Position numbers and translations under genes: made by a program. The notes beneath the pieces were generated by a model. That model saw only the letters and a program-made list of their open reading frames with translations, did not search any database and was not told the DNA's origin. A stretch of DNA of 12,012 bases from Salegentibacter sp. (GTDB lineage: Bacteria > Bacteroidota > Bacteroidia > Flavobacteriales > Flavobacteriaceae): NCBI GenBank assembly GCA_024635815.1, contig JAGXIG010000013.1:1-12012 (forward strand), read 5' to 3'. Below, piece by piece: positions 1-7,994 of this stretch. Every line of letters begins with the position of its first letter. Position 1 is the first letter of the stretch.

Positions 1-2
1 AA

Positions 3-65
3 GGAGCAAATATTGCCGGTTTCGTAAAAGTTGCCGATGCAATGCTTGCCCAGGGAGTAGTATAA
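3..65 (+). CDS. gdhA: Glutamate dehydrogenase, C-terminal end only (partial)
   Basis: The only long-lived frame at the left edge encodes GANIAGFVKVADAMLAQGVV followed by TAA at 63-65. This matches the conserved C-terminal tail of NADP-dependent hexameric glutamate dehydrogenase, whose E. coli form ends almost identically (NIAGFVKVADAMLAQGVI, from memory). The enzyme interconverts 2-oxoglutarate plus ammonium and glutamate in the cytoplasm. Only 20 residues are visible, so nothing can be said about the catalytic part. A terminator follows directly, so the gene probably ends its transcript here and is separate from recO. Confidence 0.8.
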   Translation, partial: GANIAGFVKVADAMLAQGVV

Positions 66-89
66 ATTATACCTTATATAGACAAAATT

Positions 90-115
90 AAGGTCGCTTT
101 TTAGCGGCCTTTTTT
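90..115 (+). terminator. Intrinsic terminator after gdhA
   Basis: An eight-pair stem, AAGGTCGC (90-97) with GCGGCCTT (104-111), containing one T-G wobble, encloses a six-base loop (98-103). The 3' arm runs into a T tract ending at 115. This is a classic rho-independent terminator 25 bases after the gdhA stop codon. Confidence 0.85.
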
Positions 116-118
116 AAT

Positions 119-126
119 TATCTTCG
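119..126 (+). promoter_or_regulatory. Possible -7 box for recO
   Basis: TATCTTCG differs by one base from the Bacteroidota sigma-A -7 consensus TAnnTTTG. It lies just after the gdhA terminator and 22 bases before the recO ATG. I see no TTG at the usual -33 spacing, because that position falls inside the terminator stem. Position is the main support. Confidence 0.35.
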
Positions 127-148
127 GATGAAATAATTATCCTAAAAA

Positions 149-868
149 ATGCTTGTTACCACTCCGGCAATTGTAATTAGTGCTTTAAAATACGGCGAGG
201 CCGATTTGATCGTGAAAGCCTATACCTATAGCGATGGCTTAAAAACCTATATGCTTAAAGGAGTACTTAAATCGAAGAAAGGAAAATTCAAAGCTTCCCA
301 GTTTCAATTGCTTACCCAGTTGGAAATCGTGGCTAATCATCGCAACCAGGGAAAAATGGAGTACCTGAAAGATGCCAAGGTTTTACATACTTACACCAGT
401 TTGCATACCAATATGGTAAAAGGCACGATGCTTATGTTTTTAGCCGAAGTTTTAAAAAATGCCATTCGTGAGGAGGAAACCAATCCGCAGCTTTTTAATT
501 ATCTTGAAAGCTCATTGATGTGGCTGGATTTGCACGATAAAATCGCCAATTTTCACCTTTTATTTCTATTGAATTTAAGCCGTTATCTCGGATTTTATCC
601 TGACACAGCTTCAAAGGAACTCACCTACTTTAATCTTTTAGATGGCATTTTTGAAATGAATAGCGTTAATAATTACTGTATTGATGGCCGAAATGTGGAG
701 ATTTTAAGGCAGTTCTTAGGCATAAATTTTGATACCTTGAATGAAGTGAAATTGAATCAACAAAGTCGGTCAAATTTCTTAAATATGTTGCTTTTATATT
801 TCGAGCTGCATATTGAAGGATTTAAAAAGCCAAAATCGCTTGCCGTGCTCAACGAAATTTTCAGCTAA
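149..868 (+). CDS. recO: DNA repair protein RecO
   Basis: RecO anneals complementary single strands and, with RecR, loads RecA onto SSB-coated DNA in the RecF pathway. The 239-residue length fits the family. The N-terminal ~80 residues (MLVTTPAIVISALKYGEADL, then a GVLKSKKGK segment) form the expected basic OB-fold region. Residues ~85-235 are the helical domain, including NFHLLFLLNLSRYLGFYP near 135-152. The Cys4 zinc site of some RecO proteins is absent: one cysteine is visible, in YCIDG. The ATG at 149 gives a start matching other Flavobacteriia RecO proteins as I recall them. The TonB-dependent receptor gene begins on the base after the TAA, so the two are probably cotranscribed. Confidence 0.93.
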   Translation: MLVTTPAIVISALKYGEADLIVKAYTYSDGLKTYMLKGVLKSKKGKFKASQFQLLTQLEIVANHRNQGKMEYLKDAKVLHTYTSLHTNMVKGTMLMFLAEVLKNAIREEETNPQLFNYLESSLMWLDLHDKIANFHLLFLLNLSRYLGFYPDTASKELTYFNLLDGIFEMNSVNNYCIDGRNVEILRQFLGINFDTLNEVKLNQQSRSNFLNMLLLYFELHIEGFKKPKSLAVLNEIFS

Positions 869-3277
869 ATGCGAAGTTTGATAACAGGAGTAATACTCCT
901 TTTTTTTATGGCTAATAGTATCTATGCTCAACAGATACAAGTTCTGGATGAAGGAAATCACGAACCTCTTGCCAGTGTTGCATTATACAATTCGGCAAAG
1001 TCAAAAAGTGCGCTTACTAATCTTGATGGTGAAGCCGATATATCAGTATTTGACCGGGATGAAATTATTCATTTTACGCATGTTAATTACACCAATAGAA
1101 GCTTAAGGAAATCTCAGATCATTCAAAATAACAACAAGGTTTATTTAAATGCTAATGATAACGAACTGGAACAGGTAGTACTTTCGGTAGCGAAATTTGA
1201 AATGAATAAAGATGAAATTCCACAGAAAATAGTAAGTTTTTCAGCTAATGATATCATTATGGCCAGTCCGCAAACTTCTGCAGATCTGTTAGAAAGCAGT
1301 GGTCAGGTGTATGTTCAAAAAAGTCAGTTGGGTGGCGGAAGTCCAATAATTCGTGGGTTTTCTACAAACAGACTTTTAATTACCGTAGATGGCGTAAGAA
1401 TGAATACCGCAATTTTTAGGAGTGGAAATCTTCAAAATATAATTTCTATAGATCCGCTAGCGGTAGAAAATACCGAAGTGATACTAGGGCCGGGTTCGGT
1501 GGTTTATGGCAGTGATGCTATTGGTGGAGTGATGAATTTTTATACTTTGAAGCCAAAATTTTCTTTTGGTGATAAAGCTTCGGTTTCAGGAAATGCCTAT
1601 TCCCGGTACGCTTCTGCCAATAACGAAAAAACGGTACACGCCGATGTTAATATCGGGCTAGAAAACTGGGCGTTTGTAAGCAGTGTAACTTATTCAGATT
1701 TTGAAGATTTAAGAATGGGATCTAACGGTCCCGATGAATATTTTCGAAACGAATATGCGGTGAGAAGAAATGGGGAAGATGTTATTGTTTCCAATGAAAA
1801 TCCGAAAGTGCAAAAACCAACAGGGTACAACCAAATAAATTTATTACAGAAGGTGAAATTTATGCCGCACAAAGACTGGGATCTCAATCTCGGACTTATA
1901 TATTCTACAACATCAGATTTTCCAAGATTTGACAGGCTTTACCAGGAGCGGGAGGGAGAATTACGTTCAGCAGAATGGTATTATGGCCCGCAGGAGTGGT
2001 TTATGGGGAATTTTAAGATCAATAAAAAAGGCCACGGCTCTTTGTATGATAAAGCCCAGATGACCGCCGCTTACCAGTTTTTTGAAGAGAGCCGGCATAA
2101 CCGGGATTTTGGGGAAGACTGGTTATATAACACCCAGGAAAATGTAGATGCCTATTCGACTAATTTGGATTTCGAAAAGACATTCGAAGAAAGCCGTTTG
2201 TTTTATGGAGCAGAATATGTTTTCAATAAAGTAAACTCCAACGGGAATGCACAAAATATTTTAACTGAAGAAGAAAATATTACCGCATCGCGGTATCCAA
2301 ATGGCTCTACCTGGCAATCAATCGCGGCTTATGCAACTTATCAATGGAAAATTAGGGAAGACTTTTCTTTTCAATCGGGATTAAGATACAATCACATTCT
2401 GGTTGATGCTGAATTTGATGAAAATTTATACGATTTCCCGTTTCAGGAAGCCAATATAAATACAGGTGCTTTAACGGGAAGTGCTGGAATTAACTGGCAG
2501 CAAAACAGGTTTATTGGCTGGCGTTTTAATCTTTCCACAGCATTTAGAGCGCCAAATATAGATGACGTTGGGAAAATATTCGATTCTGAACCGGGTGCTG
2601 TTGTAGTGCCAAATCCAGATTTAAAGCCGGAATATGCCTATAGCAGTGAATTGGGTTTTGATTGGAAACCTGTAGAGAACATTAGTTTTATTGCAACCGC
2701 TTTCTATACTTTCTTAAATGATGCCATGGTGCGCAGGGATTTTAATTTAAATGGAGAAACCGAAATTGATTACCAGGGAAAATCCAGCCGTGTGCAGGCT
2801 ATCCAAAATACGGCAAAAGCACATGTTTATGGTTTTGAGGGCGGCATTGAGATAGACCTTTCCGTGGCACTTAGATTTAGTTCACAGATTAGTATCACTG
2901 AAGGAAAAGAAGAGCAGGAAGATGGTTCTACGGCACCTTTAAGACACGCCGCTCCTATATTTGGAAATACACATTTAACCTGGCATAAAAAACGACTAAA
3001 ACTCGATCTCTTTGCTGAATATAACGGTCAGTTTGATTATGAAGATCTTGCTCCTGCAGAACAGGGAAAAGCCTATTTATACGCCATAGATGATAATGGA
3101 AATCCGTATTCGCCCTCCTGGTATACGATAAATTTAACCGGGCAATATGAGTTCAGAAAAAATTTGATGGCCACGGTTTCTTTAGAAAATATTACCGACC
3201 AACGTTATCGAACATATTCCTCTGGACTTGCAGCCGCGGGTAGAAATTTGATTCTGGCATTGCGGTATAGTTTTTAA
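869..3277 (+). CDS. TonB-dependent outer-membrane receptor
   Basis: Gated 22-strand beta-barrel importer powered by TonB-ExbBD. Residues 1-20 are a signal peptide with likely cleavage at IYA/QQ. Residues ~22-95 resemble the carboxypeptidase-regulatory-like domain often fused to Bacteroidota receptors. A TonB-box-like stretch (LEQVVLSV) is near 100-107. The plug spans ~115-230 (PIIRGFSTNRLLITVDGVRM; then GPGSVVYGSDAIGGVMNF). The barrel follows, with FRAP at 559-562 and NPDL at 582-585, and ends in a C-terminal phenylalanine (ALRYSF) as expected for outer-membrane insertion. The FRAP...NPDL arrangement and plug resemble the haem/haemoglobin/transferrin receptor group. However, no histidine lies between the boxes and I see none in the plug, so haem as substrate is not supported. 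No SusD partner is adjacent. Receptor family is certain; substrate is unknown. Confidence 0.93.
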   Translation: MRSLITGVILLFFMANSIYAQQIQVLDEGNHEPLASVALYNSAKSKSALTNLDGEADISVFDRDEIIHFTHVNYTNRSLRKSQIIQNNNKVYLNANDNELEQVVLSVAKFEMNKDEIPQKIVSFSANDIIMASPQTSADLLESSGQVYVQKSQLGGGSPIIRGFSTNRLLITVDGVRMNTAIFRSGNLQNIISIDPLAVENTEVILGPGSVVYGSDAIGGVMNFYTLKPKFSFGDKASVSGNAYSRYASANNEKTVHADVNIGLENWAFVSSVTYSDFEDLRMGSNGPDEYFRNEYAVRRNGEDVIVSNENPKVQKPTGYNQINLLQKVKFMPHKDWDLNLGLIYSTTSDFPRFDRLYQEREGELRSAEWYYGPQEWFMGNFKINKKGHGSLYDKAQMTAAYQFFEESRHNRDFGEDWLYNTQENVDAYSTNLDFEKTFEESRLFYGAEYVFNKVNSNGNAQNILTEEENITASRYPNGSTWQSIAAYATYQWKIREDFSFQSGLRYNHILVDAEFDENLYDFPFQEANINTGALTGSAGINWQQNRFIGWRFNLSTAFRAPNIDDVGKIFDSEPGAVVVPNPDLKPEYAYSSELGFDWKPVENISFIATAFYTFLNDAMVRRDFNLNGETEIDYQGKSSRVQAIQNTAKAHVYGFEGGIEIDLSVALRFSSQISITEGKEEQEDGSTAPLRHAAPIFGNTHLTWHKKRLKLDLFAEYNGQFDYEDLAPAEQGKAYLYAIDDNGNPYSPSWYTINLTGQYEFRKNLMATVSLENITDQRYRTYSSGLAAAGRNLILALRYSF

Positions 3278-3390
3278 CCTCTTTTGGTAATTCTCCAGGG
3301 TTTTGAAGACCTTTAAGAATTTATTCATTATCAATTTGATTTCGGCTAGCTTTTTCCGTTTTTCTATCCCGCTCTTTTCTTAAAATTCAT

Positions 3391-3398
3391 TATTTTCG
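3391..3398 (+). promoter_or_regulatory. Possible -7 box for ileS
   Basis: TATTTTCG is a one-mismatch fit to the Bacteroidota -7 element TAnnTTTG and lies 24 bases before the ileS ATG, in the 145-base gap after the receptor gene. No TTG occurs at the usual upstream spacing. A separate promoter is plausible because of the gap, but transcription from the receptor gene cannot be excluded. Confidence 0.35.
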
Positions 3399-3422
3399 CG
3401 ACTCATTGGAAATTCTGAAGAA

Positions 3423-6400
3423 ATGAGCAATAAGTTCCCTGAATATAAAGGACTTGACTTACCGAAAGTAGCTGAAGAAATCTTAAGTTACTGGAAGGAA
3501 AACGATATATTTGAAAAAAGCGTTTCTACACGGGAAGGCAAAGAGCCGTTTGTATTTTTTGAAGGGCCACCTTCAGCAAACGGACTTCCGGGAATTCACC
3601 ACGTAATGGCGCGAGCTATTAAAGATATTTTTTGCAGATATAAAACCCAAAAAGGATTTCAGGTTAAACGAAAAGCCGGTTGGGATACCCACGGTTTACC
3701 TGTAGAACTTGGAGTTGAGAAAGAACTGGGAATTACCAAAGAGGATATTGGGACAAAAATTTCCGTGGAAAAATATAACGATGCCTGTAAAAATGCAGTA
3801 ATGCGTTACACCGATGTGTGGAACGATCTTACCGAAAAAATAGGTTATTGGGTAGATATGGAAGATCCATATGTTACCTACAAATCAAAATATATGGAAA
3901 CGGTTTGGTGGCTGCTTTCCGAAATTTACAAAAAAGGCCTAATCTATAAGGGTTACACCATTCAGCCGTATTCGCCGAAAGCGGGAACGGGATTAAGTTC
4001 ACACGAGCTAAACCAACCCGGGACTTACCAGGATGTTACCGATACCACGGTAACAGCGATGTTTAAAATTACTGATACTTCAGCGGCTGCAATAAATGAT
4101 TTAATAGGGGCTTATTTAATCGCCTGGACCACCACGCCGTGGACCTTACCGTCTAACACCGCATTAACCGTAGGACCAAAAATCGAATATGTTTCGGTAA
4201 AAACCTATAATCAATATACGTTTGAACCGATAACTATTCTGGTTGCGAAAGCACTGGCTAAAAAGCAATTCGATAAGAAATTTACAGAAGTTGAAACAGA
4301 AGAAGACTTAAAAGCTTATGCTGAAGGTGATAAAAAGATTCCATTTTTAATAGGTGAAACTATCTTAGGAAAAGATCTGGTTGGGATAAAGTATGAGCAA
4401 TTATTGCCTTATGCCCTTCCGGCCGAAAATCCTGAAAATGCATTTCGCGTAATTTCAGGAGATTTTGTAACTATTGAAGATGGTACCGGGATTGTGCATA
4501 CTTCACCAACATTTGGTGCAGACGATGCGATGGTGGCAAAACAGGCTTCACCGCAAATTCCACCATTATTGGTAAAAGATGAAAACGGGAATTTAGTGCC
4601 GTTAGTAGATCTTCAGGGAAAATTCAGACCAGAAATGGGTGAGTTTGCCGGGAAATATGTGAAGAATGAATATTATGACGAAGGCCAGGCACCGGAGAAA
4701 TCTGTAGATGTAGAGCTTGCCATTAAACTAAAAGAAGAAAACCGTGCTTTTAAAGTAGAAAAATATGTTCACAGCTATCCAAATTGCTGGAGAACCGATA
4801 AACCTATTTTATACTATCCGCTGGACTCCTGGTTCATTAAAGTGACCGAATTTAAGGAGCGCATGCACGAACTGAATAAAGGCATTAACTGGAAACCAAA
4901 ATCTACCGGGGAAGGCCGTTTTGGAAACTGGCTGGCTAATGCGAACGACTGGAATTTATCCAGAAGTCGTTATTGGGGAATTCCGTTGCCAATTTGGAGA
5001 ACCGAAGAAGGGAAAGAGGAAAAGCTTATAGGTTCTATTGCAGAATTGAAAGAAGAAATGGCGAAGTCGGTTAAAGCCGGCTTTATGGATAAAGATATTT
5101 TTGAAGGTTTTGAGCCCGGAAATATGAGTGAAGAAAACTACGATTTGGTAGACCTTCACAAAAATGTGGTAGATGAAATTACATTGGTTTCAGATTCAGG
5201 AAAACCAATGAAACGCGAAGCCGATCTTATTGATGTTTGGTTCGATTCCGGTTCTATGCCTTATGCACAGTGGCATTATCCATTTGAAAATAAAGAAAAA
5301 GTAGAAGAAGGAGACCGCCAAGCCGATTTTATAGCCGAAGGCGTTGACCAAACTCGCGGTTGGTTTTACACCTTGCACGCCATTGCTACAATGATTTTTG
5401 ATGATGTAGCCTATAAAAATGTAGTTTCCAACGGACTTGTTTTAGACAAGAATGGACAAAAAATGTCTAAACGTCTTGGGAATGCGGTAGATCCGTTTGA
5501 GACTTTGGCGGCTTACGGGCCAGATGCTACGCGGTGGTATATGATCTCTAACGCAAATCCCTGGGATAACCTAAAATTTGATATTGAGGGAATCGCTGAG
5601 GTGCGTCGTAAATTCTTCGGTACACTTTATAATACTTATTCTTTCTTTACTCTATATGCGAATATTGATAATTTCACCTATAAAGAAAAAGATGTTCCTT
5701 TAGAAGAAAGGCCGGAGATAGATCGCTGGATACTTTCAGAATTGCATACGCTAATAGAAAAAGTGGATAGATTCTACGCTGATTATGAACCAACCCGGGC
5801 AACACGGGCAATTTCAGAATTTGTTCAGGAAAACCTTAGTAACTGGTTTGTGCGTTTAAGCCGAAGAAGATTCTGGAAAGGCGATTACCAGCAGGACAAA
5901 ATTTCAGCATATCAAACCCTTTATACCTGTTTGGTTGAAGTGGCTAAACTGGGTGCGCCTGTAGCGCCGTTTTTTATGGACAGGCTTTACAAAGACTTAA
6001 ACCAGAGCACACATAAAGAAAACTTTGATTCGGTACATTTGGCTGAATTTTCAAAGTATGATGATAAATTTGTTGATAAATCCTTAGAGCGTAAAATGGA
6101 GAAGGCTCAAACCATTTCTTCATTGGTATTGTCTCTTAGAAAGAAAGAGATGATAAAAGTACGTCAGCCCCTGCAAAGGGTAATGATTCCGGTACTTGAT
6201 GAGCAGCAACGCAATGAAATTCAGGCTGTAGAAGACCTGATAAAATCTGAAGTAAATGTAAAAGAACTTCAGCTTATAGATGATGCTTCAGGATTGCTGG
6301 TGAAGCAAATTAAACCAAATTTTAAAGTTCTTGGTCCACGTTTCGGTAGAGATATGAAGCTGATAGCCAATGAGATAAATAAATTCACTTCCGAAGATAT

Positions 6401-6821
6401 TAAAAGAATTGAGCGCGAAGGTGAGATAAGCATAGACCTTAACGGAGAAATGATTAAATTAGCTATGGAAGAAGTAGAGATCACTTCTCAGGATATTGAA
6501 GGTTGGTTAGTGGCGAGTAGTGGGAATATTACCGTAGCTTTAGACGTTAGTATCTCTGACGAATTAAAAAAAGAAGGAATTGCCAGGGAATTGGTAAACA
6601 GGATACAGAATATGAGAAAAGATTCTGGTTTTGAAGTTACCGATACAATTGAAGTGACCCTACAAAAAGACGGTATTGTCGAGGATGCCGTTAACCAAAA
6701 TATAACCTATATCAAGAATGAAACATTAACTGCAAGTCTCGAATTTGCGGAGGTAGTAACTGAAGGAGCCGAGGTGGCTTTTGACGATATTACTATCAGG
6801 ATGTTTATTAAAAAACATTAG
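3423..6821 (+). CDS. ileS: Isoleucyl-tRNA synthetase, IleRS2 type
   Basis: Class I synthetase that charges tRNA-Ile with isoleucine in the cytoplasm. At 1132 residues it has the length and C-terminal extension of IleRS2 (eukaryote-like type). The catalytic signature at 57-60 is GIHH instead of HxGH, in PSANGLPGIHH. GWDTHGLPVE is at 86-95. The CP1 editing domain (~185-400) has TTTPWTLPSN at 236-245 and GTGIVHTSPTFGADD at 354-368, where Asp368 should be the editing aspartate. GVDQTRGWFYTLHA follows, and KMSKR is at 680-684. The anticodon-binding helical domain starts near 760 and a C-terminal domain reaches the end. Both synthetic and editing motifs are present, so the gene looks functional. 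The ATG at 3423 leads into MSNKFPEYKG, typical of Bacteroidota IleRS. The next gene starts 4 bases after its stop codon. Confidence 0.97.
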   Translation: MSNKFPEYKGLDLPKVAEEILSYWKENDIFEKSVSTREGKEPFVFFEGPPSANGLPGIHHVMARAIKDIFCRYKTQKGFQVKRKAGWDTHGLPVELGVEKELGITKEDIGTKISVEKYNDACKNAVMRYTDVWNDLTEKIGYWVDMEDPYVTYKSKYMETVWWLLSEIYKKGLIYKGYTIQPYSPKAGTGLSSHELNQPGTYQDVTDTTVTAMFKITDTSAAAINDLIGAYLIAWTTTPWTLPSNTALTVGPKIEYVSVKTYNQYTFEPITILVAKALAKKQFDKKFTEVETEEDLKAYAEGDKKIPFLIGETILGKDLVGIKYEQLLPYALPAENPENAFRVISGDFVTIEDGTGIVHTSPTFGADDAMVAKQASPQIPPLLVKDENGNLVPLVDLQGKFRPEMGEFAGKYVKNEYYDEGQAPEKSVDVELAIKLKEENRAFKVEKYVHSYPNCWRTDKPILYYPLDSWFIKVTEFKERMHELNKGINWKPKSTGEGRFGNWLANANDWNLSRSRYWGIPLPIWRTEEGKEEKLIGSIAELKEEMAKSVKAGFMDKDIFEGFEPGNMSEENYDLVDLHKNVVDEITLVSDSGKPMKREADLIDVWFDSGSMPYAQWHYPFENKEKVEEGDRQADFIAEGVDQTRGWFYTLHAIATMIFDDVAYKNVVSNGLVLDKNGQKMSKRLGNAVDPFETLAAYGPDATRWYMISNANPWDNLKFDIEGIAEVRRKFFGTLYNTYSFFTLYANIDNFTYKEKDVPLEERPEIDRWILSELHTLIEKVDRFYADYEPTRATRAISEFVQENLSNWFVRLSRRRFWKGDYQQDKISAYQTLYTCLVEVAKLGAPVAPFFMDRLYKDLNQSTHKENFDSVHLAEFSKYDDKFVDKSLERKMEKAQTISSLVLSLRKKEMIKVRQPLQRVMIPVLDEQQRNEIQAVEDLIKSEVNVKELQLIDDASGLLVKQIKPNFKVLGPRFGRDMKLIANEINKFTSEDIKRIEREGEISIDLNGEMIKLAMEEVEITSQDIEGWLVASSGNITVALDVSISDELKKEGIARELVNRIQNMRKDSGFEVTDTIEVTLQKDGIVEDAVNQNITYIKNETLTASLEFAEVVTEGAEVAFDDITIRMFIKKH

Positions 6822-6825
6822 AATT

Positions 6826-7209
6826 ATGGCAACTGAAGTAAAAGAGCGTTATAGCGATGCCGAATTAGCTGAGTTTAAGGCCTTGATTAAAGGCAAAATC
6901 ACTAAGGCACAGGAGCAATTGGCCAATTATCAAAATGCTTATAAAAATGATGGGAACAACGGTACCGATGATACTTCTCCCACGTTTAAAGCTTTTGAGG
7001 AAGGAAGTGAAACTATGAGTAAGGAAGCAAACTCCCAATTGGCTATTAGACAGGAGAAATTTATTCGAGATCTCAAAAACGCGTTAACGCGAATTGAGAA
7101 TAAAACTTTTGGAATATGCCGTGTAACTGGAAAATTAATCGCTAAAGAGCGTTTACAACTGGTGCCACACGCTACTTTGAGTATTGAAGCTAAGAATATG
7201 CAGAAATAG
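6826..7209 (+). CDS. DksA/TraR-like protein lacking the zinc-finger cysteines
   Basis: 127 residues from the ATG at 6826, four bases after the ileS stop codon. Residues ~10-92 are highly charged and helical, as in the coiled coil that DksA inserts into the RNA polymerase secondary channel. Residues 96-124 (FGICRVTGKLIAKERLQLVP onward) align with the DksA C4 zinc-finger region, but only Cys98 remains; the other three positions read Thr101, Ser119 and Ala122. The coiled-coil tip reads NNGTDDTSPTF rather than the DxxDxA of E. coli DksA. Fold family is clear. Whether it answers to ppGpp or alters initiation like DksA is unknown. A longer reading from a TTG at 6781 would overlap ileS by 41 bases and is less likely. 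Confidence 0.88.
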   Translation: MATEVKERYSDAELAEFKALIKGKITKAQEQLANYQNAYKNDGNNGTDDTSPTFKAFEEGSETMSKEANSQLAIRQEKFIRDLKNALTRIENKTFGICRVTGKLIAKERLQLVPHATLSIEAKNMQK

Positions 7210-7235
7210 AGACTTTCTGGATTTTATATATATTG

Positions 7236-7266
7236 CGTCCCTTTGCCAATGCTTTGGGACGTTTTT
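7236..7266 (+). terminator. Intrinsic terminator after the ileS/DksA-like unit
   Basis: CGTCCC (7236-7241) pairs with GGGACG (7256-7261) around a 14-base loop in which GC at 7245-7246 can pair with GC at 7251-7252. TTTTT (7262-7266) follows, then more T-rich sequence. It sits 26 bases after the stop codon of the DksA-like gene. Confidence 0.8.
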
Positions 7267-7334
7267 ATTTTACTTACTACAAAATTGCTTTCGAGAAGCT
7301 GATTTTTAGCCGGGTAAAAACTAAATAATATTAG

Positions 7335-7342
7335 TATTTTAG
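7335..7342 (+). promoter_or_regulatory. Possible -7 box for lspA
   Basis: TATTTTAG, followed by CGGCG, is one base from TAnnTTTG and lies 25 bases before the lspA ATG. A terminator upstream (7236-7266) means lspA needs its own promoter somewhere in the remaining ~100 bases. No convincing -33 TTG is present at the standard distance. Confidence 0.35.
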
Positions 7343-7367
7343 CGGCGTTTTAAATTCCACAGAGTTC

Positions 7368-7994
7368 ATGTCCTTTAAAAAAGCGGGTATTATTATCGTT
7401 TTGGTACTTTTAATAGACCAAATTTCAAAATTTTATATCAAAACAAATTTTTCGCTTGGCGAAGAAGTGCCGGTTTTTGACTGGTTCAGAATTTTATTTG
7501 TAGAAAATGAAGGTATGGCCTGGGGAACCAAAATCCCGGGAGAATACGGGAAACTTTTCCTTACTCTTTTTAGATTAGTTGCCATTGTAGGTATTGGTTA
7601 CTGGTTGTGGGATTCGATTAGAAAAAATGGTTCCAGGATATTAATAACCGCAATTGCCTTAATTTTCGCTGGAGCTTTTGGGAACATAATAGATTCTGTT
7701 TTCTACGGAATTGTCTTCAACGATAGTTATGGCCAAGTAGCTGAATTTATGCCAGCACAAGGCGGCTACGGCACCTTATTTCACGGTAAAGTTGTAGATA
7801 TGCTTTACTTCCCGCTATGGCAGGGGAATTTACCTGAATGGATTCCTTTCTGGGGCGGAAATTATTTCACATTCTTTGAGCCGGTTTTCAATATCGCCGA
7901 TAGCGCAATTAGTGCGGGTGTAATTTTACTTCTGCTTTTTAATAAACGGGCTTTCCCTAAAGAAGAGGAAGACGAAACTAAAGAAAGCAAATAA
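7368..7994 (+). CDS. lspA: Lipoprotein signal peptidase (signal peptidase II)
   Basis: Inner-membrane aspartic protease that removes the signal peptide from diacylglyceryl-modified prolipoproteins; target of globomycin. Hydrophobic segments lie near 6-20, 62-83, 90-110 and 172-191. Family signatures: LLIDQISKFYIK with Asp17 and Lys21, FVENEGMAWG with Asn47, GNIID with the first catalytic Asp109, and FNIADSAIS with the second catalytic Asp178. The catalytic aspartates are 69 residues apart, against 26 in E. coli LspA (D114/D141, from memory), so an extra ~40-residue segment lies between them. This is why the protein is 208 residues rather than ~165. It ends in an acidic-basic tail (KEEEDETKESK). 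The stop codon abuts that of the opposing receiver gene. Confidence 0.96.
   Translation: MSFKKAGIIIVLVLLIDQISKFYIKTNFSLGEEVPVFDWFRILFVENEGMAWGTKIPGEYGKLFLTLFRLVAIVGIGYWLWDSIRKNGSRILITAIALIFAGAFGNIIDSVFYGIVFNDSYGQVAEFMPAQGGYGTLFHGKVVDMLYFPLWQGNLPEWIPFWGGNYFTFFEPVFNIADSAISAGVILLLLFNKRAFPKEEEDETKESK

Noticed and set aside
3295..3315. Weak hairpin (AGGGTT with GACCTT) after the TonB-dependent receptor gene.
   Set aside because: It has only a short stem with two wobble pairs, and no T tract follows it directly; too weak to call a terminator.
4956..6484. Several open frames of 60-71 codons on the minus strand inside ileS.
   Set aside because: They are shadows of a strongly conserved coding frame, lack recognisable domains, and have no start signals or neighbours to support them.
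6781..6825. Upstream TTG start extending the DksA-like protein by 15 residues.
   Set aside because: It overlaps the end of ileS by 41 bases and adds a hydrophobic stretch not expected in the family. The ATG at 6826 gives a typical start.
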